From the NCBI RefSeq assembly GCF_014642075.1, contig NZ_BMIK01000007.1:1-64000 (forward strand): 64,000 bases of DNA. Reading direction: 5' to 3'. Positions 8,077 through 18,200 of this stretch are shown here, one piece after another. Every line of letters begins with the position of its first letter. The stretch's first letter is position 1. The position numbers and the translations under genes were made by a program. The stretch is from Parapedobacter defluvii (GTDB taxonomy: Bacteria; Bacteroidota; Bacteroidia; Sphingobacteriales; Sphingobacteriaceae). A model generated the notes under the pieces. That model was not told the DNA's origin and did no database searches. It saw only the letters and a list, made by a program, of their open reading frames with translations.

Positions 8077-10776
8077 TTAATGTATACGATCCGCCACAAG
8101 AAACCGATAGGAACCTGATCCTAAATGGAAATCCCCATTCCCGGTCCGGCTATCGATGCCTATAGGCATTCCGGTATTACTGTCTATGGCCGAAACAACA
8201 TCTTCCAGCCGGACGGTAGCCTGGGTATTCGGGGGGATCGTAAGGTCGAATGCCACCCGGTCATTGATCCGATTCCAGGAAGACACGATCTCTCCGCCGG
8301 GTGAATCGTATATCGCCCGGAAACTGTCCATTCCTTTTACAAAATGCGGCCTGACAACAAACGTACGGAATCCCGGGTTTTGTTCATCTGCATTAATTCC
8401 TCCCAAAGCTTTATAAAACCAGGCACTGATCTCTCCGAACATCACATGGTTTCTCGACAGTGTTTCTGTCTCTATCTTCCAGGTTTCATAGAGCGTCGTC
8501 GCCCCATTTCGGATCCACCATCCCCAGGAAGGATAGGTCTGCTGGGTGGCTACTTCAAAAGCCAGATCCGCATACCCATTATCGCTCAATGCACCCAAAA
8601 GGGTCTTTGAACCAAGCAGGCCGACATCCAAATGCTTATCGTCTGCGACGACCCGCTTAGCCAGATTGTCGGCAACCTGCTGCCTGTACGCTTCCGGAAC
8701 GACTCCCCAATACAACGGCCCGCTTAATTCAGCCTGGCTCCCGGTTGCATAAATCGCCTTCTCTTTATCCAGGAACTTATCGTTGATGGCTTGCTTGATT
8801 TTATGTGCCACCTGTCCGTAAGCCACCGAGTCCTGCCGATGTCCCAATAGGCCTGCAGTTTTTGATAAAATCAACGCATCCTGATAATAATACAGGGAGA
8901 TCAGCAATTGCTTATCTGCAATGGTCTTATAAGGCACCCAATCTCCCAATCCCCAGTCCGTCAAGCCTTCCGGGGCGATTGAGGTGACGTAATCGACGAA
9001 GCGCTTCATGCTGGAATAATTTTGTAAAAGTGCACGCGCATCTCCGTAGTACCGATACAATGTCCAAGGAATGATGACTGTCGAACTGGTCCAATCCACA
9101 CCGTTCCCCCAATCGTAACCCCACGTAGAGGTGGGGATAATTGCCGGCAAAACACCGTTTTCGAGCTGTGCATCGCGATGATCCGCCAGCCATTTTTCAT
9201 AAACCGTGATGGCATCGTAGTTGAACAAGGCTGCCTCAATCGCAATGTGTGCATCGCCCGTCCAGCCGTTCTTTTCACGCTGCGGGCAATCGGTGGGATA
9301 ACCGTGGAGATTTGACAGGTAAGAACGATTGGTTGCTGCCCAGATTTTGTTCACCAATTCATTGGACGACTCAATCTTTCCAACGGGACGGACATCGCTG
9401 TTGATCCGGTAAGCCGTTAGGTTGTTGGCCCGTAAATCGACAGGGCGGTCTGCAGTAACTTCGACATACTGGAACCCCTTGTAATTGAACCGCGGCATAA
9501 ATTCTTCAAGCCCTTCGCCTTTCAATATGAAGATATCCGTCTGAAAAGGGTCCAATCCGTTCTTTTGGTCGCTATAGATGTCAATCGTTGATTGGTCTAC
9601 ATGATTATGGTGATCGATGGTTTCCCCGTGTTTAATCCGAAAGGTGGTCCCCCGCTCTCCCTGCACACTGAGCTTGGTTATGCCGGCAATATTTTCGGGC
9701 AGCTTATACAGATAAGCTGAGTCACTGATCTTCGTAATTTCAAGCTGCCCGAACTTATCGACGATCCGGATCGGTTCCAGCGCCTGGGCAATGATCCGTG
9801 GCGAGGGTGCCTCCCGGCCGATGGCCGGATGCCACCCCGCATCGTCAAATGAAGATAGGTTCCAACCCCTCTGTTCCTTTCGCGCATCGTAGTGTTCCCC
9901 CGTATAGATGCTGTTGAAAATAATCGGGCCCAAGGCCGTTTTCCAGGTAGCGTCCGAATAGATCTTTTCCGAGCTACCGTCGGCATAATCCACGTGTATT
10001 TCCATGCAGAAAGCGGGTCTGTCCCGCCAAACCGCTTTATGGAAATCCCATTCGGACCACGATTGGTGATTGTACCACCCGTTGCCCAAAATCATGCCGA
10101 TGGCATTTTCTCCTTTTTGAATCACTCCGGTGACATCAAGCGTTAAATAAAGGTTCCGCTTGTCGAAACGGGTAAACATCGGATTCAGCAGTCCGTCGCC
10201 GATTTTTCGTCCGTTTACGGATAGCTCAAATAAACCTGCTGCAGCAATATAAGCCCTTGCCGACACCACTTTCTTACCCAATGAAACTACTTTCCTGAAA
10301 TAGGCTGCCGGTTGAATCGCCGTGTCTCTTACATCGGTGATCCATTGTGCCCGCCAGGGTTCGTCCAGCTTGCCCGTCTCGAAATAAGCAAATGTCCGCG
10401 CGGCCGACTTTGTTCCGTTCTCATCCCATGTGGAAACCATCCAATAGTAACGCGTTCGCGGCTTCAATTTTTTCCCATTGTATGCCACCAGCGTCCTAGC
10501 TCCGGAGACCTTACCACTGTGCCACGCGTTTCCAACGCCCTTTTGCAATAAACTGACGTCGTCACTGACGATGATTTCATATGCGCCCTGCTGAAATTGA
10601 GCGTCATCCGTCGCTATTTTCCAGGCCAAACGTGGTTTCTCCGCATCAATTCCGATGGGATCGGTTAAATGTTCACAGGTCAGTGAGGTTGGGAAAAAGG
10701 ATTGGCCATATGCACCGGCTGTAAGCAGCAACAAAACAATCCCCGCATAAAACGTTGTACAGCACTTATCGATCAT
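8077..10776 (-). CDS. Secreted alpha-L-rhamnosidase, GH78 family
   Basis: An 899-residue exported enzyme (signal ending TAGAYGQ). It has the GH78 layout: an N-terminal beta domain (HLTDPIGIDAEKPRLAWKI), a Bac_rhamnosid_N-like region (YFRKVVSLGKKV...ISVNGxKIGDG-type, about 155-320), the (alpha/alpha)6 catalytic domain with the family motif DCPQREKNGWTGDA (about residue 500), and a C-terminal beta domain. It should release terminal alpha-L-rhamnose from a polysaccharide or glycoconjugate in the periplasm or outside. It is the only standard glycoside hydrolase of the locus, so it is the best pointer to a rhamnose-containing substrate. Confidence 0.93.
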   Translation of the reverse strand: MIDKCCTTFYAGIVLLLLTAGAYGQSFFPTSLTCEHLTDPIGIDAEKPRLAWKIATDDAQFQQGAYEIIVSDDVSLLQKGVGNAWHSGKVSGARTLVAYNGKKLKPRTRYYWMVSTWDENGTKSAARTFAYFETGKLDEPWRAQWITDVRDTAIQPAAYFRKVVSLGKKVVSARAYIAAAGLFELSVNGRKIGDGLLNPMFTRFDKRNLYLTLDVTGVIQKGENAIGMILGNGWYNHQSWSEWDFHKAVWRDRPAFCMEIHVDYADGSSEKIYSDATWKTALGPIIFNSIYTGEHYDARKEQRGWNLSSFDDAGWHPAIGREAPSPRIIAQALEPIRIVDKFGQLEITKISDSAYLYKLPENIAGITKLSVQGERGTTFRIKHGETIDHHNHVDQSTIDIYSDQKNGLDPFQTDIFILKGEGLEEFMPRFNYKGFQYVEVTADRPVDLRANNLTAYRINSDVRPVGKIESSNELVNKIWAATNRSYLSNLHGYPTDCPQREKNGWTGDAHIAIEAALFNYDAITVYEKWLADHRDAQLENGVLPAIIPTSTWGYDWGNGVDWTSSTVIIPWTLYRYYGDARALLQNYSSMKRFVDYVTSIAPEGLTDWGLGDWVPYKTIADKQLLISLYYYQDALILSKTAGLLGHRQDSVAYGQVAHKIKQAINDKFLDKEKAIYATGSQAELSGPLYWGVVPEAYRQQVADNLAKRVVADDKHLDVGLLGSKTLLGALSDNGYADLAFEVATQQTYPSWGWWIRNGATTLYETWKIETETLSRNHVMFGEISAWFYKALGGINADEQNPGFRTFVVRPHFVKGMDSFRAIYDSPGGEIVSSWNRINDRVAFDLTIPPNTQATVRLEDVVSAIDSNTGMPIGIDSRTGNGDFHLGSGSYRFLVADRIH

Positions 10777-10789
10777 TTTATTCTTTCAA

Positions 10790-11920
10790 TTAGTTGCCGC
10801 CCACCGCCGTTGCATCAAAATGGTCGGGCGTATTACAGATCCACAAAAACTCAAAGCCCAATGCTTTCTGATTCATTATTTCCTGCCGCACTACGTCCTT
10901 CAGGTCTTTCTCCTCAATACCTGACGGCAGGAACCACAGTGTCCCATTTAATTTCGGGCGGGTCAGTTTGCCTGCACCGGGGTCTTCGGGTACCATCTCC
11001 AAATACGCCTGATACGCTTCGTAATTTGCCTTTCTTTTGGAAAGATCTACCTCCTGTCCGTCAATGTTCTGAATCGTCAGCGAACTGTGTTCTTCCATTG
11101 GATTCATCAACGGATAATAGCCCCAGTTCACAATACCAGTTCCATATTCGGCAGCCAATTCCAGCTTCTGCTTCAACCAGTCAATCTCGGTAAAAGCCCA
11201 TGCCCGTTGGAAGTCTTTTTCCATCTGCAGGGCATGAGCCCAATCCCGAGCTACGACCTGCCCTGTTTCCACATTTAACCAAAATTCTTTCCCTGCTTTC
11301 CTGCATGCGTTGGCAAAGGCCTCAAAAAAAGGCCTCCTGTCCTCAATCGTGAAAAAAGAAAGGTGCTCGGCACCGGAGTCCTGCAGCATCAGAATGTCAA
11401 TACCGGCATCTTTCATGGTGTGATACCACCATTCCTCATATTCTTTGGGTTCCAAATACTTAAAACCGCGCAGACTCTGCTTGTCCAGCAGGAAAAACGG
11501 TGAAATGGTTACCTTGGATTGGGGTGCCACCTGGTGGCACTTGTCCACGATCGATTTCCATATGGTCCGCCAATAGGCAGACTGTTCCAGGTCGTCATTT
11601 TCTATCGGGTTGATCTCATTATTCAGGTACCAGCCCCAAAATGAATCGTGATTTCCATACTTTTTATGGTATTCTTCGATGTAACGGTCGCTTTTTGCAG
11701 TAAGTTCGGCCACGGATTTCTTTCGGTAGAGATCTCCTCCCCGCAGATCGATGTCACAGATCACTTTCATATCCAACTCATCGGCAACCGAATAGATTAA
11801 CTCCAAAACATCCGTTTCATTCTTGCGGGCTGTGTCTCCTTTTTCAGAACCACAGGACGGCTGCACAATCAGCAATGCGCACAACAGCCATACTCCACCG
11901 ATTTTTTTTCGTAACATCAT
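10790..11920 (-). CDS. DUF4434-like exported protein, candidate glycoside hydrolase (copy 1)
   Basis: A 376-residue protein with a lipoprotein-type signal (LLCALLIVQPSC). It is a TIM-barrel-like protein closely related to its upstream neighbour. Conserved features are WGWYLNNEINP (a Glu after Asn, as in GH-A-type acid/base residues), SPFFLLDKQ, DILMLQDSGAEHLSFF, and LNVETGQV (a second candidate Glu). The segment normally forming the first strand and helix of DUF4434 proteins (GTLWFLPSG ... ALGFEFLWICNTP) sits at the C-terminus, so the barrel looks circularly permuted. The function is unknown. Its place between SusD and GH78 suggests action on the same glycan. Confidence 0.75.
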   Translation of the reverse strand: MMLRKKIGGVWLLCALLIVQPSCGSEKGDTARKNETDVLELIYSVADELDMKVICDIDLRGGDLYRKKSVAELTAKSDRYIEEYHKKYGNHDSFWGWYLNNEINPIENDDLEQSAYWRTIWKSIVDKCHQVAPQSKVTISPFFLLDKQSLRGFKYLEPKEYEEWWYHTMKDAGIDILMLQDSGAEHLSFFTIEDRRPFFEAFANACRKAGKEFWLNVETGQVVARDWAHALQMEKDFQRAWAFTEIDWLKQKLELAAEYGTGIVNWGYYPLMNPMEEHSSLTIQNIDGQEVDLSKRKANYEAYQAYLEMVPEDPGAGKLTRPKLNGTLWFLPSGIEEKDLKDVVRQEIMNQKALGFEFLWICNTPDHFDATAVGGN

Positions 11921-11962
11921 TGTAATTAATTATTAACTCGTTTATCTTAAATAGAACATGGG

Positions 11963-13120
11963 TTACCTTTCCGCCACTATCGCCCATTCCATATTGGCCG
12001 GTGCATTAACAATCCATAACATATCGAAGCCCAATGCCGCCTGCTCATCTATCTGCTCCCTGATGGCATTTTCCAGTGCTTCTTCTGACCATCCTTCATA
12101 CATCACCGGTAACCACCATAAGGTTCCCCGCATGAGGGGCTTTGTCTGTTCGGGTGATTCGACAGGTTGATCTTTCACCTGTTCATAGTATGTTTTGTAG
12201 GAACGGTAGCTGTCGCTGCGGAGCGATGCCGGCAGCTCATTGCTCAGATAAGGCCCCGGATTTACCGTCGGCACCATAAAGGGATAGTACCCCCAGTTGA
12301 CAATGTTTGTGCTGTATGCCGCAGCAAGCTCCAGTTTCTGAGCCAACCACGCTGTGGGGGTATACACCCAATTCTGGGTACCTTCGCGTTCTGCGGCTAC
12401 CGCTTCCTGCCAATCGTTCGCATCCACTTCTCCGCTTTCCACATTTAGCCAAAGTTCGCTGCCCGCCTGATCACAGGCATTTTTAAATGCCTGGAAAAAC
12501 GGGCGGCGATCCTCCAGTGAGAAAAAGCTCAGGTGTTCCGCTCCGGAATCCTGAAGCATTAAAATGTCGATACCGGTGTGGGCCAATGTTTTGGCCCACC
12601 ACCGTTCGTAATCAAGCGGCTCTAGAAAATCGAATCCACGGTGCTTTTCCCTATCCATGATAAAGAAGGGCGAAATGGTCACCACACTTTCGGGAGCCGT
12701 TTCCTTGCAGGCATCTACGGCCGACTTCCACACGGTTCTCCAGAAACCGGATACCTCGGTTTCTTCGGGCTTTAGTGGATTCAGCTCGTTGTTTATGTAC
12801 CAACCCCAGAAAGATTTGTATCCTCCGTACCGTTTATGGAATCGTGGGATATACGTCCGGTAATGAGCTGCCACTTCATCCGTGGTATACTGTGTAAACA
12901 ACTCACCACCACCCATATTCAGGTCTGCCACTACACGCATGCCTTTTTCTTCAGCGATGGAATAAATCATGCGGAGTACATCGATTGTGTTGTTTTCCTC
13001 AGCGGGTTTCGGCCCTACTACATTCGGACCGGCTACCTCATTACTGCAGCACAGCGTCGTACCCAGCACAAGCAGGGGCATCAAACAAATCCCTCCGACC
13101 AGTCGGCTCATTCTTTTCAT
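11963..13120 (-). CDS. DUF4434-like exported protein, candidate glycoside hydrolase (copy 2)
   Basis: A 385-residue lipoprotein (LLVLGTTLCC before SNE). It is a paralogue of the next gene with the same motif order: WGWYINNELNP, SPFFIMDRE, DILMLQDSGAEHLSFFSLEDRRPFF, LNVESGEV, and a C-terminal GTLWWLPV ... ALGFDMLWIVNAP unit. The ATG at 13120 is preferred over a TTG at 13126: it overlaps the SusD stop by one base (TAATG), indicating translational coupling. The paired candidate acidic residues fit a retaining glycoside hydrolase, but no activity is established for either copy, and they may instead be surface glycan-binding proteins. Confidence 0.75.
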   Translation of the reverse strand: MKRMSRLVGGICLMPLLVLGTTLCCSNEVAGPNVVGPKPAEENNTIDVLRMIYSIAEEKGMRVVADLNMGGGELFTQYTTDEVAAHYRTYIPRFHKRYGGYKSFWGWYINNELNPLKPEETEVSGFWRTVWKSAVDACKETAPESVVTISPFFIMDREKHRGFDFLEPLDYERWWAKTLAHTGIDILMLQDSGAEHLSFFSLEDRRPFFQAFKNACDQAGSELWLNVESGEVDANDWQEAVAAEREGTQNWVYTPTAWLAQKLELAAAYSTNIVNWGYYPFMVPTVNPGPYLSNELPASLRSDSYRSYKTYYEQVKDQPVESPEQTKPLMRGTLWWLPVMYEGWSEEALENAIREQIDEQAALGFDMLWIVNAPANMEWAIVAER

Positions 13121-15294
13121 TACCAACCCGGATTTTGGTTCATACGGAAATCCGGGATAATTGACACATCGGTAATCGGTATCGGGAACACCAGGAACTT
13201 ATCGTCCCAAGCATTCCGGCGTTCTGTCACGAACCGGGAGTACGTATAACTGGCCGAGCCACCTCCCTGATCTCCGCCACCTACTCGCACCAGCTCAAAA
13301 TCATCAAACAAGCCTTTACCCCCTGCAGGCCACCAGGTGAAGATATCAGCAGACGTACTGTTGGGCCCCGTGGTGAACCGGACTTTTTGCTGTTTCAAAC
13401 CGTCTTCGGGAAGGGCCTGCGCCAGAACTTCGTCTCCACCGTAGTTTCTTACTCCCACATAGCCGGTTTCTTCCTGCACCATCATGAGCAACGATACTTC
13501 GTAGGTGGTGCTGGGTGTAAGGCCGTTTATTGTGGCCCATACGTGTCCGCCATCCGAAATCTGAACGACGTTACTGCTGGTATGTCCGTCGATCGCAATA
13601 ACTTCAGCTCCCGGATAAAACGTCCATCCGTCGGTACCCGATTCAAAACTTGCGTTGTCTATATTGATCGTGCTCGGTCCGGCATTCCCACCGGTCTTCC
13701 TGATTTCCATACCGGTAACCAGTTTGTCCGTCTCATGCAGTATCTTCCACCGTCTGACATCCCAGAACCGGTGCTCCTCCCATACCAATTCAACCCTGCG
13801 CTCCCTATGGATACGCTCACGCATCTCTTCTTTGCTCAATCCCAGGGGAAGATTTGGCATGTTCACACGATTACGTATCGTATTTATCGCTTCATACACC
13901 TCGCCCGTCGGCCCGTTGGCTTCGTTTGCGGCTTCCGCCAGATTCAGATACAGTTCGGCCAGCCGGTATTTCTTAAATCGTGCGGAAGATATCTGGTTAA
14001 TCGCCAGCTTCGGATCAATGAACTTCCGCAGGTAATAACCCGTATGTGTATTGATCCGGTTGGGCGGCGACTTGATAAGCTGATCGGCTCCGCCGACAAA
14101 CGTTTCTACCGTGTGTACTTTACCATTGATATTATCGTACTGTGCGCCGTTGAACCATACCGTTGCATAAAAACGGGGGTCCCTATTCACATAGGGCTGC
14201 TGCTCATCATATCCTGAATTGGGATTGATGATGGGCTGCAGGTGGTCCGCGTCACGGTAACCTGTGATGGCAGGCTCGCCCGTACTTTGCATGTCATAGC
14301 TATCCACAAGCTCCTGCGAGGGGGTAGCTCCCAACATCCACGATCCTTCTTTGCTGGGCAGGCCCGTAGTTGACAGGGGAATGTCAAAACCCTTGATCTC
14401 AAAAATCGTTTCCCGGTCACGGGGAGAGGCACTGATATCCGAAGTATTCAAAAAATAATCTCCATAATCATCCGCAAGCGCATAGCCACCCGATCCGGTC
14501 AGCGCGGCTAACCCTTCTTTGGATGCTGTTGCCGCAGCAGTCCACTTTGACACATCATTCTGTGGGTTCCACAAGGGGCTGGCATTATACAGCAGGGCTT
14601 CGGATTTCAGCATGTACGCAACTGCTTTGGTAAACCGACCACGCTCAGATTCAACGGAAATCCGCATCGGAAATGCCGTACTGGCGATTACCCTGTCGCT
14701 TTCTGCAACGATAAAATCAATACATTCCTGGAAATTGGGGCGTATCAGTGCGGTATAATCAAAAGCTGGGTCGAAAGGATTGGTCACAACCGGCATCGGA
14801 CCGAATTGCTTGATCAACTCGAAATAGAAGAACGCACGCAGCAACGTTGCCTCGGCAATTAATCTTGCCTTTTTTTCGTCATTGGCAAACTGCACATCGT
14901 TGATATAATGCAAAAAGACATTGGCATCCCGGATGCCCGCCCAGAATGTTGTGTAGCGATCCTGTCCACGACCGGCACTGCCACCCTGTGCCAGGGGATT
15001 AAAACTAGGAGTCAGGCTGCCAATGTTCCATGCAGACGGCATATTGCCTGAAAAATTCCCTACCTCGGCATCTTTCGCTTCATCGGTAACGCCTGCCAGA
15101 AATGCCCACTGATTGTAGTGGTCAAAATAGGTGGGAACGGAGAGATAGACCGTATTCAGATAGGCCTCGGTTTGTATCTCATTTTTGAATATATCCTCTA
15201 ATGACATCCGGCCGTCAGGCGTTATGTCCAAGGGGTCGTTCTTACATGCTGCAAGAAAAATGCAAGAAAGGACCAACAATAGCTTCTGTTTCAT
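13120..15294 (-). CDS. SusD/RagB-family glycan-binding lipoprotein with inserted CBM-like domain
   Basis: A 724-residue outer-membrane lipoprotein (LLLVLSCIFLAAC before KNDPLD). The SusD helical scaffold is clear: DEAKDAEVGNF near the N-terminus, ARLIAEATLLRAFFYFELIKQFGPMPV, SARFKKYRLAELYLNLAEAANEA and MRERIHRERRVELVWEEHRFWDVRRWK. It is about 150-200 residues longer than usual. The excess is one block, about residues 535-680 (DNASFESGTDGW ... GLFDDFELVRV), resembling a CBM4/9-type beta-sandwich placed before the final SusD segment (NAWDDKFLVFPIPITDV). The ATG at 15294 begins the lipoprotein signal and lies 5 bp from the SusC stop. It should capture glycan for the SusC pore. Confidence 0.92.
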   Translation of the reverse strand: MKQKLLLVLSCIFLAACKNDPLDITPDGRMSLEDIFKNEIQTEAYLNTVYLSVPTYFDHYNQWAFLAGVTDEAKDAEVGNFSGNMPSAWNIGSLTPSFNPLAQGGSAGRGQDRYTTFWAGIRDANVFLHYINDVQFANDEKKARLIAEATLLRAFFYFELIKQFGPMPVVTNPFDPAFDYTALIRPNFQECIDFIVAESDRVIASTAFPMRISVESERGRFTKAVAYMLKSEALLYNASPLWNPQNDVSKWTAAATASKEGLAALTGSGGYALADDYGDYFLNTSDISASPRDRETIFEIKGFDIPLSTTGLPSKEGSWMLGATPSQELVDSYDMQSTGEPAITGYRDADHLQPIINPNSGYDEQQPYVNRDPRFYATVWFNGAQYDNINGKVHTVETFVGGADQLIKSPPNRINTHTGYYLRKFIDPKLAINQISSARFKKYRLAELYLNLAEAANEANGPTGEVYEAINTIRNRVNMPNLPLGLSKEEMRERIHRERRVELVWEEHRFWDVRRWKILHETDKLVTGMEIRKTGGNAGPSTINIDNASFESGTDGWTFYPGAEVIAIDGHTSSNVVQISDGGHVWATINGLTPSTTYEVSLLMMVQEETGYVGVRNYGGDEVLAQALPEDGLKQQKVRFTTGPNSTSADIFTWWPAGGKGLFDDFELVRVGGGDQGGGSASYTYSRFVTERRNAWDDKFLVFPIPITDVSIIPDFRMNQNPGW

Positions 15295-15298
15295 GATC

Positions 15299-18200
15299 TT
15301 AGAAAATAAAGTTAAGGCCAAAATTGTAAAGTCTCGATATGGGGTACGTGAATATGCTGGTCATTTCCGGATCGAAGTCTTTCACCGGCAACCGATCCCA
15401 CGTCAACAGGTTGATCCCGTTGGCATAAATGCGCAGGCTCCGGGCACCGATCCGCTTAGACCAGTTGCTTGGGAACGTATAACCAACTTCTACGTTCTTC
15501 AGCCGTAAGTAGCTCCCATCGTTGATGAAGAACGAATTTTCCATTTCATTGGGATTTGTCTGCGTGGTCAGCCTCGGATAACGGATCGGGGCGCCGCTGG
15601 CAGCCCGTTCTTCCGTCCAGCTTTCCAAATGCCGGTCACGGAAATTAGATCCCATGGCAAAAATTCCGTAGCCGCCGTAATAGTTATGGACATGAGTTAC
15701 CCCCTGCAGCAGCACGCTTACGTCAATCTGTTTGTATACGACATTGACCGCTGCTCCGAATTGATACTCCGGAATGGACGAATAGCCAATCGGCGAGATG
15801 TCTTTCTCATCTACTACCCCGTCTTGGTTCACGTCCACATACTTGAAATCTCCCGGGCGGGATTCGTGCCCCGGAACGTTCTGTTTCGGGGAATTCGCGA
15901 TATCCTCTTCATCCCTGAAATAGCGGTCAACGATATAACCGAAATTCTGGCCGATCCGGTAGCCGGTTTCGCGATACTGATAAGCATAGCTGTCATCCAA
16001 CATGGGCTCATCGGCAAAAACCTGCCTGTTAGTCGCGTAGTTCAGATTCAGCTTACCCAATATGGATAAATCCTGATTGATTGCTTTCCGGTAATTCAAT
16101 TCGATTTCATATCCTTTGTTCTCTACCACACCGATATTCACGGGAGGCAATACCGATACGGGCAGCCCGTTCAATACGGGTATCGTTCCACGGTTCCGCA
16201 GAATGTTATCCCTTCTTTCCTTGAAAACGTCAACGGTCAGGTCAAGTGCGTTAAACACCTTGACATCCAACCCGATGTTATATTTATTGGAGACTTCCCA
16301 CTGCAATGCTTCGTTTTTCAACAGGTTGGTCCACACCAATTGGCCGAGGCCCAGGCTCGACGAATAACCGCCCCCGCTTACCTGCACATCATCCAGGTAA
16401 AGGAACCGCCGTGAACCGATCCGGTCATTACCGACCCTGCCGTAAGAAGCACGTATCTTCAGATTATTCAGGAAGTCAATATCTTCCATAAACTGTTCGT
16501 TCGAAATCAGCCATGCAGCAGAAACTGCCGGGAAAAAACCAAATCGACGGCCTTTTTTGAACTGTTCCGACCCGTTATATCCCATATTGAATTCGGCAAA
16601 GTACCTCGAATCGTAACCGTAAGTAACGCGGCTAGCAATACCCCGCAGGTTATACGGAAGCTGCGCGTCAATGATGTTCTTTTGCTGCTGATACATCAAA
16701 AGCCCCGTGACCGTGTGGCGGCCAAACGAATTGGCGTAATTCAGATAACCCTGAAAATTGGATAAGGTGGTGAAATACCGTGCTCCGAAAAGATTCAGCG
16801 AAGTATTCCGGCTATCTCCCATATTCCGGAAATAGACTGTGTCCCTTCCGTCGGCTGTCGGTTCAACCACCTGCACCAACTTAAGGTATTCACGGCTTGC
16901 CATCATGTTGTTGGTTGTCTTCGAGTCAAAAGACATCCATCCCTTGGCAGAAAGTCCTTCGACTAAAAAGCCCAGGTCCTGTTCCAAACCAAAGGTTGCC
17001 ATGATATTATTGCGCGTTTGCTGCACGTAACCGGACCGGTTCAATGAGCCATAAGGCGGATAGAATCCACCTTGCCACGTCACCACTTCCCCATCAGGAG
17101 TCACCGGACCGGGTATTGTCGCATTTTGGTCAACAGTCATCTGCGCCAGGATGTGCATCGCCGGAGAAACTGTCGACAAAAAGTCAAGATTATTGTAGAT
17201 ACCCGCTGGCATATTCTGCTTCTCCAGGTAACCACCGAGGTTCAGCATAGCCGTTAGCGACTTGGTTAATTGGATGTCAATATTGGACCGGAAATTATAG
17301 CGGTCCAGTTTGAAGGAAGGATCGTAGCTCAGGTCTTTCTCAGTGTTGAACATCCCGCCCTGTTTAAGATAACCCGCGTTCACGAAATATTTTACGCGTT
17401 GCCCGGCCCCCGAAACGTTGAGGTTATAACGCTGTTGCGTGGAATAATCACGCATCAGGATACTTTTCCAATCGGTATTCGGGAACTGCACCGGATCATC
17501 GCCCAGCCGATAATGTTCCAGGATTTCTGCCGAGTAGGCATCCCCAAGCCCGTCGTTATGTTGCATCAGGTTTCTTGTCATCGCATAATCATAGGAGCTG
17601 GCCAGCGACGGGAACCGCGGGAAATCCTGCGCACTCACTTCGGTCGTAAAGTTGATTTCCGGGATCTCCGATTTCCCGCGTTTCGTGGTTACGAGGATAA
17701 CACCGTTAGCACCCCTGACCCCGAAAATAGCCGTAGAGGAGGCATCTTTAAGAATCGTGATGGATTCGATTTCATTGGGATCGATGTAGGTAAGATCCCG
17801 CTCTATACCATCTACGAGGATTATGGGACTTTGTGCATTGATTGTACCCTGCCCACGGATAAACAATTGAGTGATGTCTCTGCCCGGTTCTCCGCTGCGC
17901 TGGATTGCCGTCAGTCCCGGCAACCGTCCCGCCAGTGTCACCGCCAGGTTAGCGGCCGGGCTCTGCTTGATTTCCTTGGTGGACACCGAAGCAATGGAAC
18001 CTGTCAACGTCTCTTTCTTCTGGGTACCATAGCCGACGATGACAACTTCATCCAACGACGACTCATCTCTTTGCATGACCACATCCAGCGGTGCATCGAT
18101 CACTGCCCCAATCTCGACAGTGAGATAACCGACGGCCGAAAACCGGAGGATATCACCCTTTTTTGCCGCAATGGAATACGCCCCTTCCGCATTGGTCGAG

